Shown one piece after another: positions 23,321 to 31,590 of a stretch of DNA of 38,172 bases. Under the pieces are notes generated by a model. It was not told the DNA's origin. It searched no databases and worked only from the letters and a program-made list of their open reading frames with translations. Origin of the DNA: an uncultured Bacilli bacterium (GTDB taxonomy: Bacteria; Bacillota_I; Bacilli_A; RF39; UBA660); NCBI GenBank assembly GCA_947588765.1, contig CANPZG010000010.1, positions 1 to 38,172 on the forward strand, written 5' to 3'. Numbering within the stretch: the stretch's first letter is position 1; every line of letters begins with the position of its first letter. The position numbers were made by a program, and so were the translations under genes.

Positions 23321-25074
23321 TAATGAAAGGGCAAAAGATTAGTGATAGATATCAAATAATTAAAAGTATTGGCGAAGGTGGCATGGCTAATGTTTATTTA
23401 GCGTATGACACTATTTTAGATCGCAATGTAGCAGTAAAAGTTTTACGTGGTGATTTAGCTAATGATGAAAAGTTTGTAAGACGTTTTCAAAGAGAAGCTT
23501 TAAGTGCCTCTAGTTTAAGTAACCCTAACATTGTGGAAGTTTATGATGTTGGGGAAGATAATGGCGAATACTATATTGTCATGGAATATGTGGAAGGCAA
23601 ACACTTAAAAAATTTACTTAAAAAACGGGGAAAATTAACTGTTCCCGAAGTAGTAGATATTGTTTTACAAATTACTAATGGCTTATCAGTAGCTCATGAT
23701 TCATACATAATCCATAGGGATATTAAACCGCAAAATATCTTGATATTAGAAAATGGATTAATAAAAATTACGGATTTTGGTATAGCTATGGCTATAAATT
23801 CGACTCAACTTACACAAACTAATAGTGTAATGGGTTCAGTTCATTACTTACCACCCGAACAAGCCAGTGGTAAAGGAGCCACTTTACAAAGTGATATTTA
23901 TTCCATTGGGATATTAATGTATGAACTTTTATGTGGTAAGCTTCCCTTTAAGGGTGATAATGCCGTAGAAATAGCGCTTAAACACTTGAAGGAACCAATG
24001 CCAAGTATTAGAGATGAAATCCCAGAAATACCTCAAAGTGTGGAAAATATCATTTTAAAAGCGACAGCGAAAAATCCCAAAAATAGATATGCTGATGCGA
24101 GAGAAATGCATGAAGATTTAAGTACATGTCTAGATGAATCTCGGAAAAATGAAATGAAAATAACTTTCCGCTATCCAGAAAATGATTATGATGATACGAA
24201 ATTATTAAAAACAGTTAAGAAAGAAGCAAAAAAAGAAGTAGGTGATGAAGCTATAGCAAAGAAAATTGATACGGAAGAAGTAAATAAGCAAAATAAAATG
24301 ATTATTATTTTAGGTAGTATTTTTGTCGGTTTAGTTTTAATTATAACGACTATCTTTGTCTTAGTTCCTTATATGACTAAAGCTCGCCAAATTGAAATTC
24401 CAGATGTTACTGGTTTTAAAGTAACTGATGCCATAAAAGAACTTCAAGATGCTGGTTTTGTTATTGCTGATGATCAAATCGAACAACCAAGTGGGGATGT
24501 AGAAGCTGGAGAAATTATTAAAACTAATCCAGCTGCTGGTAGTGTTCGAAAAGAAGGTTTTGAAATAACTTTATATGTATCAACGGGTGATAGTCAAATT
24601 GAAATTGAAGACTATACTGGTAAAAACTATAATGAAATAAAAGGTAAATTAGAAGCTTTAGGTTTAAAAGTTTTAATTGAAAGAGAAGATGTTCCTACTG
24701 AAGAATTAGATAAATATGAAGAAGGTATTATCTTTAAACAAGACATTGAAGCTGGAAAAAAACTTTCTCAAGGTGATTATATAACTTTATATATTCCAAA
24801 ACTTGATAATAAATATCCAGACTTTCTTGCCGATGCTTATACTATTGATGACGTTCATGATTTCGCTGAAGAAATGGGCTTAAAATTAAGTGTTGAAGAA
24901 GTTGAAACTTCTGATTATACCCCAGGAATGGTTTTCTATCAAAGTAGAGAAGCGGGCATGACTGTTAAAGAAGGAGCAACTTTAAAAGTAAAAGTAGCTA
25001 TTGCTCCATCAAGTACAACACCAGATGACCAAATTGGAAATCCTGATGTTGATCAAGAATCAGGTTTACAATAA
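23317..25074 (+). CDS. prkC: PASTA-domain Ser/Thr protein kinase
   Basis: Membrane kinase sensing muropeptides or lipid II. The kinase domain (about 12-270) has IGEGGMANVYLAYD, Lys41 in VAVK, HRDIKPQNIL and DFG, with activation segment GSVHYLPPEQASG. One membrane helix lies at about 329-351, followed by three PASTA repeats (from IPDVTGFKVTDAIKEL, then IEDYTGKNYNEIKGKL, then YPDFLADAYTIDDVHDFA) to about 570. 585 residues is slightly short because one PASTA unit fewer than in some homologues is present. It overlaps prpC and touches rsgA, so all are co-expressed. Confidence 0.95.
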   Translation: MIMKGQKISDRYQIIKSIGEGGMANVYLAYDTILDRNVAVKVLRGDLANDEKFVRRFQREALSASSLSNPNIVEVYDVGEDNGEYYIVMEYVEGKHLKNLLKKRGKLTVPEVVDIVLQITNGLSVAHDSYIIHRDIKPQNILILENGLIKITDFGIAMAINSTQLTQTNSVMGSVHYLPPEQASGKGATLQSDIYSIGILMYELLCGKLPFKGDNAVEIALKHLKEPMPSIRDEIPEIPQSVENIILKATAKNPKNRYADAREMHEDLSTCLDESRKNEMKITFRYPENDYDDTKLLKTVKKEAKKEVGDEAIAKKIDTEEVNKQNKMIIILGSIFVGLVLIITTIFVLVPYMTKARQIEIPDVTGFKVTDAIKELQDAGFVIADDQIEQPSGDVEAGEIIKTNPAAGSVRKEGFEITLYVSTGDSQIEIEDYTGKNYNEIKGKLEALGLKVLIEREDVPTEELDKYEEGIIFKQDIEAGKKLSQGDYITLYIPKLDNKYPDFLADAYTIDDVHDFAEEMGLKLSVEEVETSDYTPGMVFYQSREAGMTVKEGATLKVKVAIAPSSTTPDDQIGNPDVDQESGLQ

Positions 25075-25940
25075 TGCAAGGAATAATAATTAAAAACATA
25101 AGTAATAAATATACTGTTATTGCTGAAGAAAATAAATATATATGTGAAGCTCGGGGTAAATTTCGCCATACGAAAGATACCCCTTTAGTTGGTGATAAAG
25201 TAGAATTTGATGAAAAAACAAATATCATAAAAGAAATATACCCACGTATAAATAAATTTGATCGACCACCGGTAGCTAATATATATGCCACAATTATTGT
25301 AGCTAGTTTGAAAAAACCAGATTTAGATTTATATCTTTTAGATAAAATGCTTACTACTATTAATAATAAATGTTTAAAAGTAATTATCATGTTTACCAAA
25401 ATTGATTTATGTAATGAGGATGAAATAAAACAAGCTAAAAATTTAAAAAAATATTATGAAAGTTTAAATTATTCAGTTTATTTTAATAATGATGCTAAAG
25501 CTATATCTACTATAAAAAAAGAATTAAGAAACAAAGTTGTAACTTTAGTAGGTCAATCGGGTGCTGGTAAAAGTACATTCTTAAATAAATTAAGTCCGAG
25601 TTTAAATATTGATACTCATCCAATTAGTGATGCTTTAAATAGGGGAGTTCATACAACTAGACACACCGAAATATATGATATCGAAGGTATTTACTTTGTA
25701 GATACTCCAGGCTTTTCAGCATTAGAATTAAATATGAATCAAGAAGAATTAAAAGCATCATTTCCCGAATTTAATAACTATTTAAATAAATGTAAATACA
25801 AAGATTGTAATCATGATAAAGAAGAAGATTGTATAATTAAACAAATGGTTAAAGAGAAAAAAATATTAGAAAGTAGATATAATAATTATTTAAGTTTTAA
25901 AAAGGAGATTTATGAAAGTAGCCGTAAGTTATTTAGATAG
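25074..25940 (+). CDS. rsgA: Ribosome small-subunit-dependent GTPase A
   Basis: Late 30S assembly GTPase. After an N-terminal OB fold the circularly permuted order is visible: G4 (TKIDLC) precedes G1 (GQSGAGKSTFLN) and G3 (DTPGFSALEL). The C-terminal zinc site is CKYKDCNH followed by Cys. 288 residues, normal. The ATG shares a base with the prkC stop (TAATG). The 3' end overlaps rpe by 29 nt. Confidence 0.95.
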   Translation: MQGIIIKNISNKYTVIAEENKYICEARGKFRHTKDTPLVGDKVEFDEKTNIIKEIYPRINKFDRPPVANIYATIIVASLKKPDLDLYLLDKMLTTINNKCLKVIIMFTKIDLCNEDEIKQAKNLKKYYESLNYSVYFNNDAKAISTIKKELRNKVVTLVGQSGAGKSTFLNKLSPSLNIDTHPISDALNRGVHTTRHTEIYDIEGIYFVDTPGFSALELNMNQEELKASFPEFNNYLNKCKYKDCNHDKEEDCIIKQMVKEKKILESRYNNYLSFKKEIYESSRKLFR

Positions 25941-26526
25941 TCCAGATATATCAAAAACTTTAGATTTAATTGATAAATCTAAAGCTGATTATATTCACGT
26001 TGATTTGATGGATGGTATTTATGTTCCTCGTAAGAATTTTGATTCATCGATAACTAATTTTTTAATAAACCGCAAAAAGCCATTAGATATTCATCTTATG
26101 GTAAATAATCCAATTCAATATTTAAATTATTTAAAAAATCTAAATGTTGATAGTATTATTGTTCATCCCAAAGAAGTGCCTAATATGAATTTATTGATTA
26201 AAGAATTAAAAGAAAACAAAATTAATTTTGGCATAGCAATAAATCCAGATGAAAATGTTAATGAATTTAAAAATTTACTTTTAGTGGTTGCTAAAGTGTT
26301 AATCTTAAGCGTTCATCCGGGAAAGGGAGGACAAGAATTTATGCCGGAAGTATTAACTAAAATATCAGCAATAAGAAATATTAATCCAAATATTATTATT
26401 GGAGTTGATGGTGGCATAAATGAGAAAACCATTAAACTATTAAAAGATGTTGATTATGTAGTAAGTGGTTCATACATATGGCGTAGTGATAACTATGACG
26501 AACAGATAGATAATTTAAAAAAATGA
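25912..26526 (+). CDS. rpe: Ribulose-phosphate 3-epimerase
   Basis: Pentose-phosphate pathway TIM barrel interconverting ribulose-5-P and xylulose-5-P. Seen: HVDLMDGIYVP (metal/catalytic Asp), DIHLMVNNP, SVHPGKGGQEF and VDGGINEKT. 204 residues, a little shorter than the usual ~215-220. A good AAAGGAGA site lies inside the rsgA coding sequence, confirming ATG 25912 and the long overlap. Last gene of the block. Confidence 0.94.
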   Translation: MKVAVSYLDSPDISKTLDLIDKSKADYIHVDLMDGIYVPRKNFDSSITNFLINRKKPLDIHLMVNNPIQYLNYLKNLNVDSIIVHPKEVPNMNLLIKELKENKINFGIAINPDENVNEFKNLLLVVAKVLILSVHPGKGGQEFMPEVLTKISAIRNINPNIIIGVDGGINEKTIKLLKDVDYVVSGSYIWRSDNYDEQIDNLKK

Positions 26527-26552
26527 CTTATCAAAAAATGATAAGTTTTTTT
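26526..26552 (+). terminator. Terminator of the rlmN-rpe block
   Basis: ACTTATC/GATAAGT stem, A-rich loop, seven T's. The same stem follows ftsW (31477). Confidence 0.9.
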
Positions 26553-26587
26553 ATGAAGTAAATTTTTGTCAAATTAAAACCTCTACC

Positions 26588-26614
26588 TTGATATATATAT
26601 ATATATAGTATAAT
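26588..26614 (+). promoter_or_regulatory. Copy 4 promoter with (AT)8 spacer tract
   Basis: TTGATA (26588-26593), 15 bp containing most of (AT)8 (26591-26606), TATAAT (26609-26614). Confidence 0.7.
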
Positions 26615-26639
26615 GGGCTAAAAAGAGGTGTTTGATAAA

Positions 26640-28547
26640 GTGAAAGATAGAAAAAAAGAAATAACACTACTAATAATAGGAATATTAACTTTAGTATCTT
26701 TACTAGTAGGAGCAACTTACGCTTTCTTTAAAGCCCAAACTGGACCAGCTGCAAATTTTGATGTTAATGCAACAACTGGTACAACAGATAATCTAACATT
26801 TACTACTGTTGGTAATATCTTAATAAATGCTAGTGCCAATAATTTTGCAAAAGGTAGTGAAGATTTAAATGGTACGATAACAGCTACAGCTAATTTAATC
26901 GCCAATAATAGTACTAATACAACAGACCCCTACTATTACAATGTCTATTTAGAAGTAATAGAAAATGAATTAGAATATTCTTCATTCAAAGACCCAGATG
27001 GAAAGCTACCAAATTTAGAGTTTAAGACAGAATATGATAAAACCTTAGGAAATAATAGAGATTATAATGGACTAACAAAAGGTTATGACCCAATACCGGA
27101 GCTATATTTGACAATATCTGGACCAAAAGATTATGAATATAATATAGACTTACCAGTAGCAACATTAAAAGAAAATGATGATAGTTATGATATAACAGAA
27201 TTAAGAGAAGGAATATATCCATTGGTATTAAATAAAGCAATCCAAGTAGAAGGAAAAGATAACGGAACAAAAAAAGAAGACTGGCAAGTAAAAGTAACAT
27301 TAAAGAATTTAGATAGTAATCAACAATTGAATACCGGAAAGACATTTAATGCGAAAGTAATAATTCAAGCCGAAAAAATACCAATGAATTTAATGGATGT
27401 ATGTAAAAGTGGAGACAAATTATCGGATTGTATAAAGTTATTACATGATAAATCAACATATGGAGCAAGTAATCTAATCTATCATGATGGAGAAAAAGAT
27501 TATGAAGGAGAAGAAAACTATGAATTAGAAGCAGAAGACAATTCATACCGATATACAGGCTCATATGAAAAAGTAAATAATTATGTTTGCTTTGGTGAAA
27601 AATGCTCAACAGATCCAAGTGATCCAGATTATAATAATTTATATCGAATAATAGGAACATTTCAAAATGAAGAAGGAGAATATGAAACAAAGTTAATAAA
27701 AGCCGATTATGCTAATAAAGAATTATTAGGCGAAGGAACAAAAACACCTAGTGATTTATCTCAAGCAAATACAGAAACTGATGGTTCTTATGCAATTAAT
27801 ACATATAGTGCAAAATCAACTAGTAATGAATTAAAAGATACATTTGCCCATAGATACAAAGGAAATTTAACAGAAGTAGATAGATATAGATGGCAAGAAA
27901 ATGGGGATACAAGTACAGCAGCAAAATGGCCAACATCGTTATTAAATAAAATCCATTTAAATACAAACTATTATAATTCAATAGACCCAACATATCAAAA
28001 ATTAATAAAAAGCCATACGTGGATATTGGAAAATGATAATGCAACATGGGATAATATAGCCTTAGGAACAAATACCAAATCAGTATATGACTATGAAATT
28101 GGTGCAAATTCAAAAGCAAATCAAAAAACAACAGATCCAGAAAATATAGGATTATTGTATGTAAGTGATTACTTATATGGAGCATCACCAAAAAATTGGA
28201 ATAAAAAACCATTTAATAATAAATTAAATTATACAAGTGATGGAACAAAAACTGATAAATTTAATAATCCAGCAGGAAGTTGGCCTATAGGACAAGAAAA
28301 TAATGATTATCGTTCAGCAACGGATAGTAATTGGTTATATATGGGATTATGGGAATGGTTAATGACTCAAAGATACAATTCTTTTGTCTTTGCGTTCATT
28401 GTTCGTGCCCATGGTTTTGTCAACCACGACTCCGTCGGTACCGGCGCGTATCCGGTCCGTCCTTCCTTTTATCTCGAATCTAACGTGAAATATAAAAGTG
28501 GAACTGGTACTTTTGAAGACCCATATACAATTGATATATCTAATTAA
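26640..28547 (+). CDS. Surface protein family, copy 4, with lectin-like variable C-terminus
   Basis: 635 residues from GTG 26640, the position matching the ATG of copies 3 and 5 relative to the GAGGTG ribosome site; the in-frame GTG at 26628 is part of that site. The signal (LLIIGILTLVSLLVGATYAFFKA) and N-terminal domain resemble copies 1 and 2 but are diverged; the core has DVCKSGDKLSDC, RYTGSYEKVNNYVCFGEKC, NLYRIIGTF, NIGLLYVSDYLYGA and NWLYMGLWEWLMT. The variable GC-rich segment and the VRPSFYLESN anchor are of the copy 1/2 type, and the protein ends SGTGTFEDPYTIDISN. The promoter region, by contrast, is of the copy 3/5/6 type, so this gene is a mosaic. Confidence 0.83.
   Translation: MKDRKKEITLLIIGILTLVSLLVGATYAFFKAQTGPAANFDVNATTGTTDNLTFTTVGNILINASANNFAKGSEDLNGTITATANLIANNSTNTTDPYYYNVYLEVIENELEYSSFKDPDGKLPNLEFKTEYDKTLGNNRDYNGLTKGYDPIPELYLTISGPKDYEYNIDLPVATLKENDDSYDITELREGIYPLVLNKAIQVEGKDNGTKKEDWQVKVTLKNLDSNQQLNTGKTFNAKVIIQAEKIPMNLMDVCKSGDKLSDCIKLLHDKSTYGASNLIYHDGEKDYEGEENYELEAEDNSYRYTGSYEKVNNYVCFGEKCSTDPSDPDYNNLYRIIGTFQNEEGEYETKLIKADYANKELLGEGTKTPSDLSQANTETDGSYAINTYSAKSTSNELKDTFAHRYKGNLTEVDRYRWQENGDTSTAAKWPTSLLNKIHLNTNYYNSIDPTYQKLIKSHTWILENDNATWDNIALGTNTKSVYDYEIGANSKANQKTTDPENIGLLYVSDYLYGASPKNWNKKPFNNKLNYTSDGTKTDKFNNPAGSWPIGQENNDYRSATDSNWLYMGLWEWLMTQRYNSFVFAFIVRAHGFVNHDSVGTGAYPVRPSFYLESNVKYKSGTGTFEDPYTIDISN
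28377..28484 (+). other. Candidate DGR-type variable region of copy 4
   Basis: GC-rich tail equivalent to those of copies 1 and 2. Against copy 1 it aligns without gaps over 28 codons: gtc, ggt, ttc, gcg and gtc columns are unchanged, whereas columns such as cat/ttt, ctt/cgt, act/att and cac/gac change at base 1 and/or 2 only. Confidence 0.55.
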
Positions 28548-28550
28548 AAA

Positions 28551-28585
28551 AAGAACTTTGAATTATTTTTTCAAAGTTCTTTTCA
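28551..28585. terminator. Bidirectional terminator between copy 4 and the convergent hypothetical
   Basis: Ten-bp perfect stem AAGAACTTTG/CAAAGTTCTT with A's before and T's after. It overlaps the 3' end of the minus-strand gene, whose stop lies in the loop. Confidence 0.85.
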
Positions 28586-29234
28586 TATCTTGACAGTATG
28601 TATAAGTTTTAGTTTCTAATTCATCACTAGTTAAGTCGTAATAATCTTCTTCTAAAGTTTTTGTTTCGCCATTTTTAATTCTTTCATCAGTTAAGTAATC
28701 TAAATAATTTCTAACATATTCCCATTTATCACCAATTATGTCATCAGATGAAATTAATCCTTTTTTATTACTTATAATGGCTAAAATTTTATAATTATTA
28801 TCTTCATTAACAATATTTTCTATTTCAGTATTAGAATATGCTTTAGAATTATTAGCAAATCTATTTTTAACATTGATAATATCTTCTTTGCAACTAAATA
28901 AATAGATTATAGATTGTTTTTCAGTATAAATAATACCAACATTATATGTTTTACCTTCAATAGTACTTACTAAATAAGCAATACATTTTATAATTTCATG
29001 AATACTAAATAATTCGGTATTAGCAACTCTTGAAAATCTTAAAGCATTATTTCTTACAACTTGATCCATTCTTCTAATAGATTCTTCATAACGATCAATT
29101 TCTTCAAAATTACTATTTTTAGCACATTCTAAACGATATTTGGCATTATTATCTTTAGCGTTATTTCTAATTTTAGCACTAGCAATTAAAGCATCACAAA
29201 TAACTTGTTTACTTTTCATAAGCAATTCAGTCAT
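28563..29234 (-). CDS. Hypothetical cytosolic protein
   Basis: 223 residues from ATG 29234, chosen because GGAGGGATAATC directly precedes it; the reading frame extends upstream to 29342, but that part crosses the promoter. The N-terminal half is helical and Asn/Arg-rich (KSKQVICDALIASAKIRNNAK, YEESIRRMDQVVRNNALRF); the rest is alpha/beta (YNVGIIYTEKQSIIYLF, KILAIISNKKGLISSDDIIG). No signal or membrane segment, no recognised domain. It stands alone with its own promoter between the def terminator and copy 4. Confidence 0.7.
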   Translation of the reverse strand: MTELLMKSKQVICDALIASAKIRNNAKDNNAKYRLECAKNSNFEEIDRYEESIRRMDQVVRNNALRFSRVANTELFSIHEIIKCIAYLVSTIEGKTYNVGIIYTEKQSIIYLFSCKEDIINVKNRFANNSKAYSNTEIENIVNEDNNYKILAIISNKKGLISSDDIIGDKWEYVRNYLDYLTDERIKNGETKTLEEDYYDLTSDELETKTYTYCQDMKRTLKK

Positions 29235-29258
29235 GATTATCCCTCCATTCGAGACGAT

Positions 29259-29287
29259 ATTGTAGCAAATTCCAATAAAAAATGCAA
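29259..29287 (-). promoter_or_regulatory. Promoter of the 223-residue hypothetical
   Basis: Minus strand TTGCAT, 17 bp, TACAAT. The -35 is embedded in the 3' arm of the def terminator. Confidence 0.7.
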
Positions 29288-29310
29288 GTTTTTTATAATT
29301 CTCGCATTTT
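29275..29310 (-). terminator. Terminator of def
   Basis: Minus strand AAAATGC-AG pairs with CT-GCATTTT around the def stop codon, followed by T's. Confidence 0.6.
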
Positions 29311-29844
29311 ATCTTGATCTTTATAAGGATTTTTCTTATCAATTCTATCTACAAAGAGGATACCATTTAAGTGATCTATTTCGTGTTGAAAGGCAACTGA
29401 CAAATCTTCACGAGCTCTAATAGTTTTTTTATTACCTTCAAAGTCGTAATATTCGAGATTAATTCTCGCATTTCTCGGAACTATACCTTCAACTTCTCGG
29501 TTAACACTAAGACACCCTTCGCCTTCCCCAACATAAATCATTTCTTCACTTTGACTAACTATTTTGGGATTGATGATAATATGTTCATCAAAGGTTCCAT
29601 CATCCATTTCATTAGCAATAACAAATATTCTTTTGGGTATTCCTAGTTGAATAAAAGCTAAACCCATTCCGGCTCTTAAGTTATATTTTTCGGCGATTTT
29701 TTCATCTTGACTCATTTCTAAGTATTTAATCATATCATAACATAACTTTTGCGTATCTTTATCCACAGGAAAAGTTACTTCTTTACTTGTCGTATGAAGT
29801 ATTTTATGTTTTTCATCTAATATTTTTAATTTAGGTAATTCCAT
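29293..29844 (-). CDS. def: Peptide deformylase
   Basis: Fe/Zn metalloenzyme removing the N-formyl group from nascent proteins, the counterpart of fmt at 19399. All three motifs are present: GMGLAFIQLG (motif 1, GxGLAxxQ type), EGCLS (metal Cys) and QHEIDHLNG (metal His pair and catalytic Glu). From ATG 29844, with GGCGGTGA upstream, it is 183 residues, typical of the type 2 enzymes of Firmicutes. The frame is open to 29871, but the earlier start has no ribosome site. Confidence 0.95.
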   Translation of the reverse strand: MELPKLKILDEKHKILHTTSKEVTFPVDKDTQKLCYDMIKYLEMSQDEKIAEKYNLRAGMGLAFIQLGIPKRIFVIANEMDDGTFDEHIIINPKIVSQSEEMIYVGEGEGCLSVNREVEGIVPRNARINLEYYDFEGNKKTIRAREDLSVAFQHEIDHLNGILFVDRIDKKNPYKDQDKMREL

Positions 29845-29902
29845 ATTTATCACCGCCTTAAATTTTAACATAAAAGCCTAATAAATGCAAAATTTCTTTT
29901 CT

Positions 29903-29930
29903 ATTATAATAAAAATAACTATTTTGTCAA
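29903..29930 (-). promoter_or_regulatory. def promoter
   Basis: Minus strand TTGACA, 16 bp, TATAAT: close to consensus. Confidence 0.75.
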
Positions 29931-29932
29931 AT

Positions 29933-29957
29933 AAAAAAGAGAAAGAATGTCTTTCTC
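29933..29957 (-). terminator. Terminator of the Gly/Tyr-rich mini-protein
   Basis: Minus strand GAGAAAGA/TCTTTCTC with a 3-nt loop, then six T's; only a few bp separate it from the def -35. Confidence 0.85.
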
Positions 29958-29968
29958 AAAATTTATAA

Positions 29969-30169
29969 CTAGTTGTTGAAGTTGTTATTATTGCCGAAGC
30001 TCCATCCAGCTCCAAGTATTATTACTAAAAGAATAAATAATACTATCCATAAAGCGGCACCTGCGCCATATCCACTTGTATAGCCAGCATAACTTCCACC
30101 ACAACAAGGAGTTGTTTGATAGCCACCATAGCCTCCGCCATAGTAACCATTATTTCCATAATAATACAT
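29969..30169 (-). CDS. Gly/Tyr-rich YjcZ-like membrane mini-protein
   Basis: 66 residues: a head of Gly, Tyr and Asn (MYYYGNNGYYGGGYGGYQ) with CC, then a membrane helix ALWIVLFILLVIILGAGW and an Asn-rich end. The helix matches the two mini-proteins at 11103 and 11216, so this is a longer family member with a coat-protein-like head. AAGGAGG precedes ATG 30169 and a TATAAT lies just upstream. Function unknown. Confidence 0.75.
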   Translation of the reverse strand: MYYYGNNGYYGGGYGGYQTTPCCGGSYAGYTSGYGAGAALWIVLFILLVIILGAGWSFGNNNNFNN

Positions 30170-30306
30170 ATATTATACCTCCTTCATGTATCTATTATAA
30201 TTTACTCCAAATAGTCACTTTTTGACATTAAAAAAGTCCAATTTTTGAAAAAAGTTTAGTTTTTATAGGTAGTTATGTTAAAATTAGGTTACAAGGAGAT
30301 ATACAT

Positions 30307-31476
30307 ATGAAACAAATAATAAGGCGAATTTATTCTAATATGGATTTTCCTTTATTAATTTTAACGATTATTTATAGTGTGTTGGGATTAATTATGGTTT
30401 ATTCTTCTTCCGCTGTTTCATCAGTTATTAGATATGATGTTCCAACTTATTATTTTTTTATTAGACAAGCTGCCTTTGTAATTGTCTCATTTTTGGTAGG
30501 GTTATTATTAATAGTTTTGTTTCCTACGCGTGATTATAAAAAGTTTGTTTATTTAGCCACAGTTATTATTATTGTAATGTTGCCTTTATTGTTTGTTAAA
30601 GGAAAAATGACTAATAGTGCTATAAGTTGGTTTGAAATAGGCCCATTTAAATTACAACCTAGTGAATTTGCCAAAACTATACTTATAGCATTCTCAGCTG
30701 TATATTATTTTGATTTATCCAAAAAGAAAGTAAAAAATATTTATGCTTATTTTGTTCCTTTAGCGGTTGGTGCTCTAGTGGTAGGCCTTGTTTTGATGCA
30801 ACCCGATTTAGGAAGTGCGGTTATTATTACAGCCATAGTCTTTTTAATTTTTATAAGTATTCCAATGGTACAGAAAAATATCATGCGAGTCATTAAAGTT
30901 ATTGCCATTGCCGGTATTATTGGCGTACTTGCCTTACTTTATACTGGTCAAAGTATTTTAAATAGTATGCAATTAAGTCGTTTTAATTTTCAAAAACCTT
31001 GTACTAGATATACCGAACCCACCGGTTATCAAGTTTGTAATGGTTTTATTGCCATCAATAATGGCGGTATTTTCGGTGTTGGTTTAGGTAATTCCACGCA
31101 AAAATATATGTATGTACCCGAAAGCCATACCGATTTTATCTTCCCAATTATTGTGGAAGAATTAGGTTTAGTTGGAGGAGTATTAGTCATATTAGGTTAT
31201 GTTTATATGTTATATCGAATTTTAAAAATAGCCAAACAAAGTGAAAACTTAAGGTGCTCGATTTTAGCCTATGGAGCATTTTGGTATTTAACTCTCCATA
31301 TATTAATTAATCTACTTGGTATATTAGCTTTAATTCCTTTAACGGGAGTACCACTTCCATTACTTAGTTATGGTGGTAGCTTTACCGTGAATGCCATATG
31401 TATGTTATTTGTAGTCCAAAGAGTAAACATTGAAAATAAAATAAATAAACAAAATAGAGAAATAAAAGCTTTATAG
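30307..31476 (+). CDS. ftsW: SEDS-family peptidoglycan glycosyltransferase, FtsW-like
   Basis: Polytopic membrane polymerase of lipid II that works with a class B penicillin-binding protein. About ten membrane helices; family landmarks YSSSAV, FKLQPSEFAKT, the acidic site in LMQPDLGS (equivalent to the catalytic Asp region), ESHTDFIFPIIVEELGLVGG and GVPLPLLSYGGSFT. 389 residues. FtsW is preferred over RodA because of the overall pattern, but sequence alone leaves room for RodA. A strong AAGGAGATATACAT site precedes the ATG. Its presence shows the organism builds a wall. Confidence 0.85.
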   Translation: MKQIIRRIYSNMDFPLLILTIIYSVLGLIMVYSSSAVSSVIRYDVPTYYFFIRQAAFVIVSFLVGLLLIVLFPTRDYKKFVYLATVIIIVMLPLLFVKGKMTNSAISWFEIGPFKLQPSEFAKTILIAFSAVYYFDLSKKKVKNIYAYFVPLAVGALVVGLVLMQPDLGSAVIITAIVFLIFISIPMVQKNIMRVIKVIAIAGIIGVLALLYTGQSILNSMQLSRFNFQKPCTRYTEPTGYQVCNGFIAINNGGIFGVGLGNSTQKYMYVPESHTDFIFPIIVEELGLVGGVLVILGYVYMLYRILKIAKQSENLRCSILAYGAFWYLTLHILINLLGILALIPLTGVPLPLLSYGGSFTVNAICMLFVVQRVNIENKINKQNREIKAL

Positions 31477-31503
31477 AAACTTATCAAAAAAGATAAGTTT
31501 TTT
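31477..31503 (+). terminator. Terminator after ftsW
   Basis: AAACTTATC/GATAAGTTT stem with an A-rich loop and T's, directly after the stop. Confidence 0.9.
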
Positions 31504-31539
31504 CATGCTGTAAACTTTAGTAAAATTTAAACACCACCC

Positions 31540-31566
31540 TTGATATATATATATATATAGTAAAAT
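31540..31566 (+). promoter_or_regulatory. Copy 5 promoter with (AT)8 spacer tract
   Basis: TTGATA (31540-31545), 15 bp, TAAAAT (31561-31566); (AT)8 at 31543-31558. Otherwise nearly identical to the copy 3 promoter, differing by one AT unit. Confidence 0.7.
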
Positions 31567-31590
31567 AAGGAAAAATGAGGTGTTTGATAA

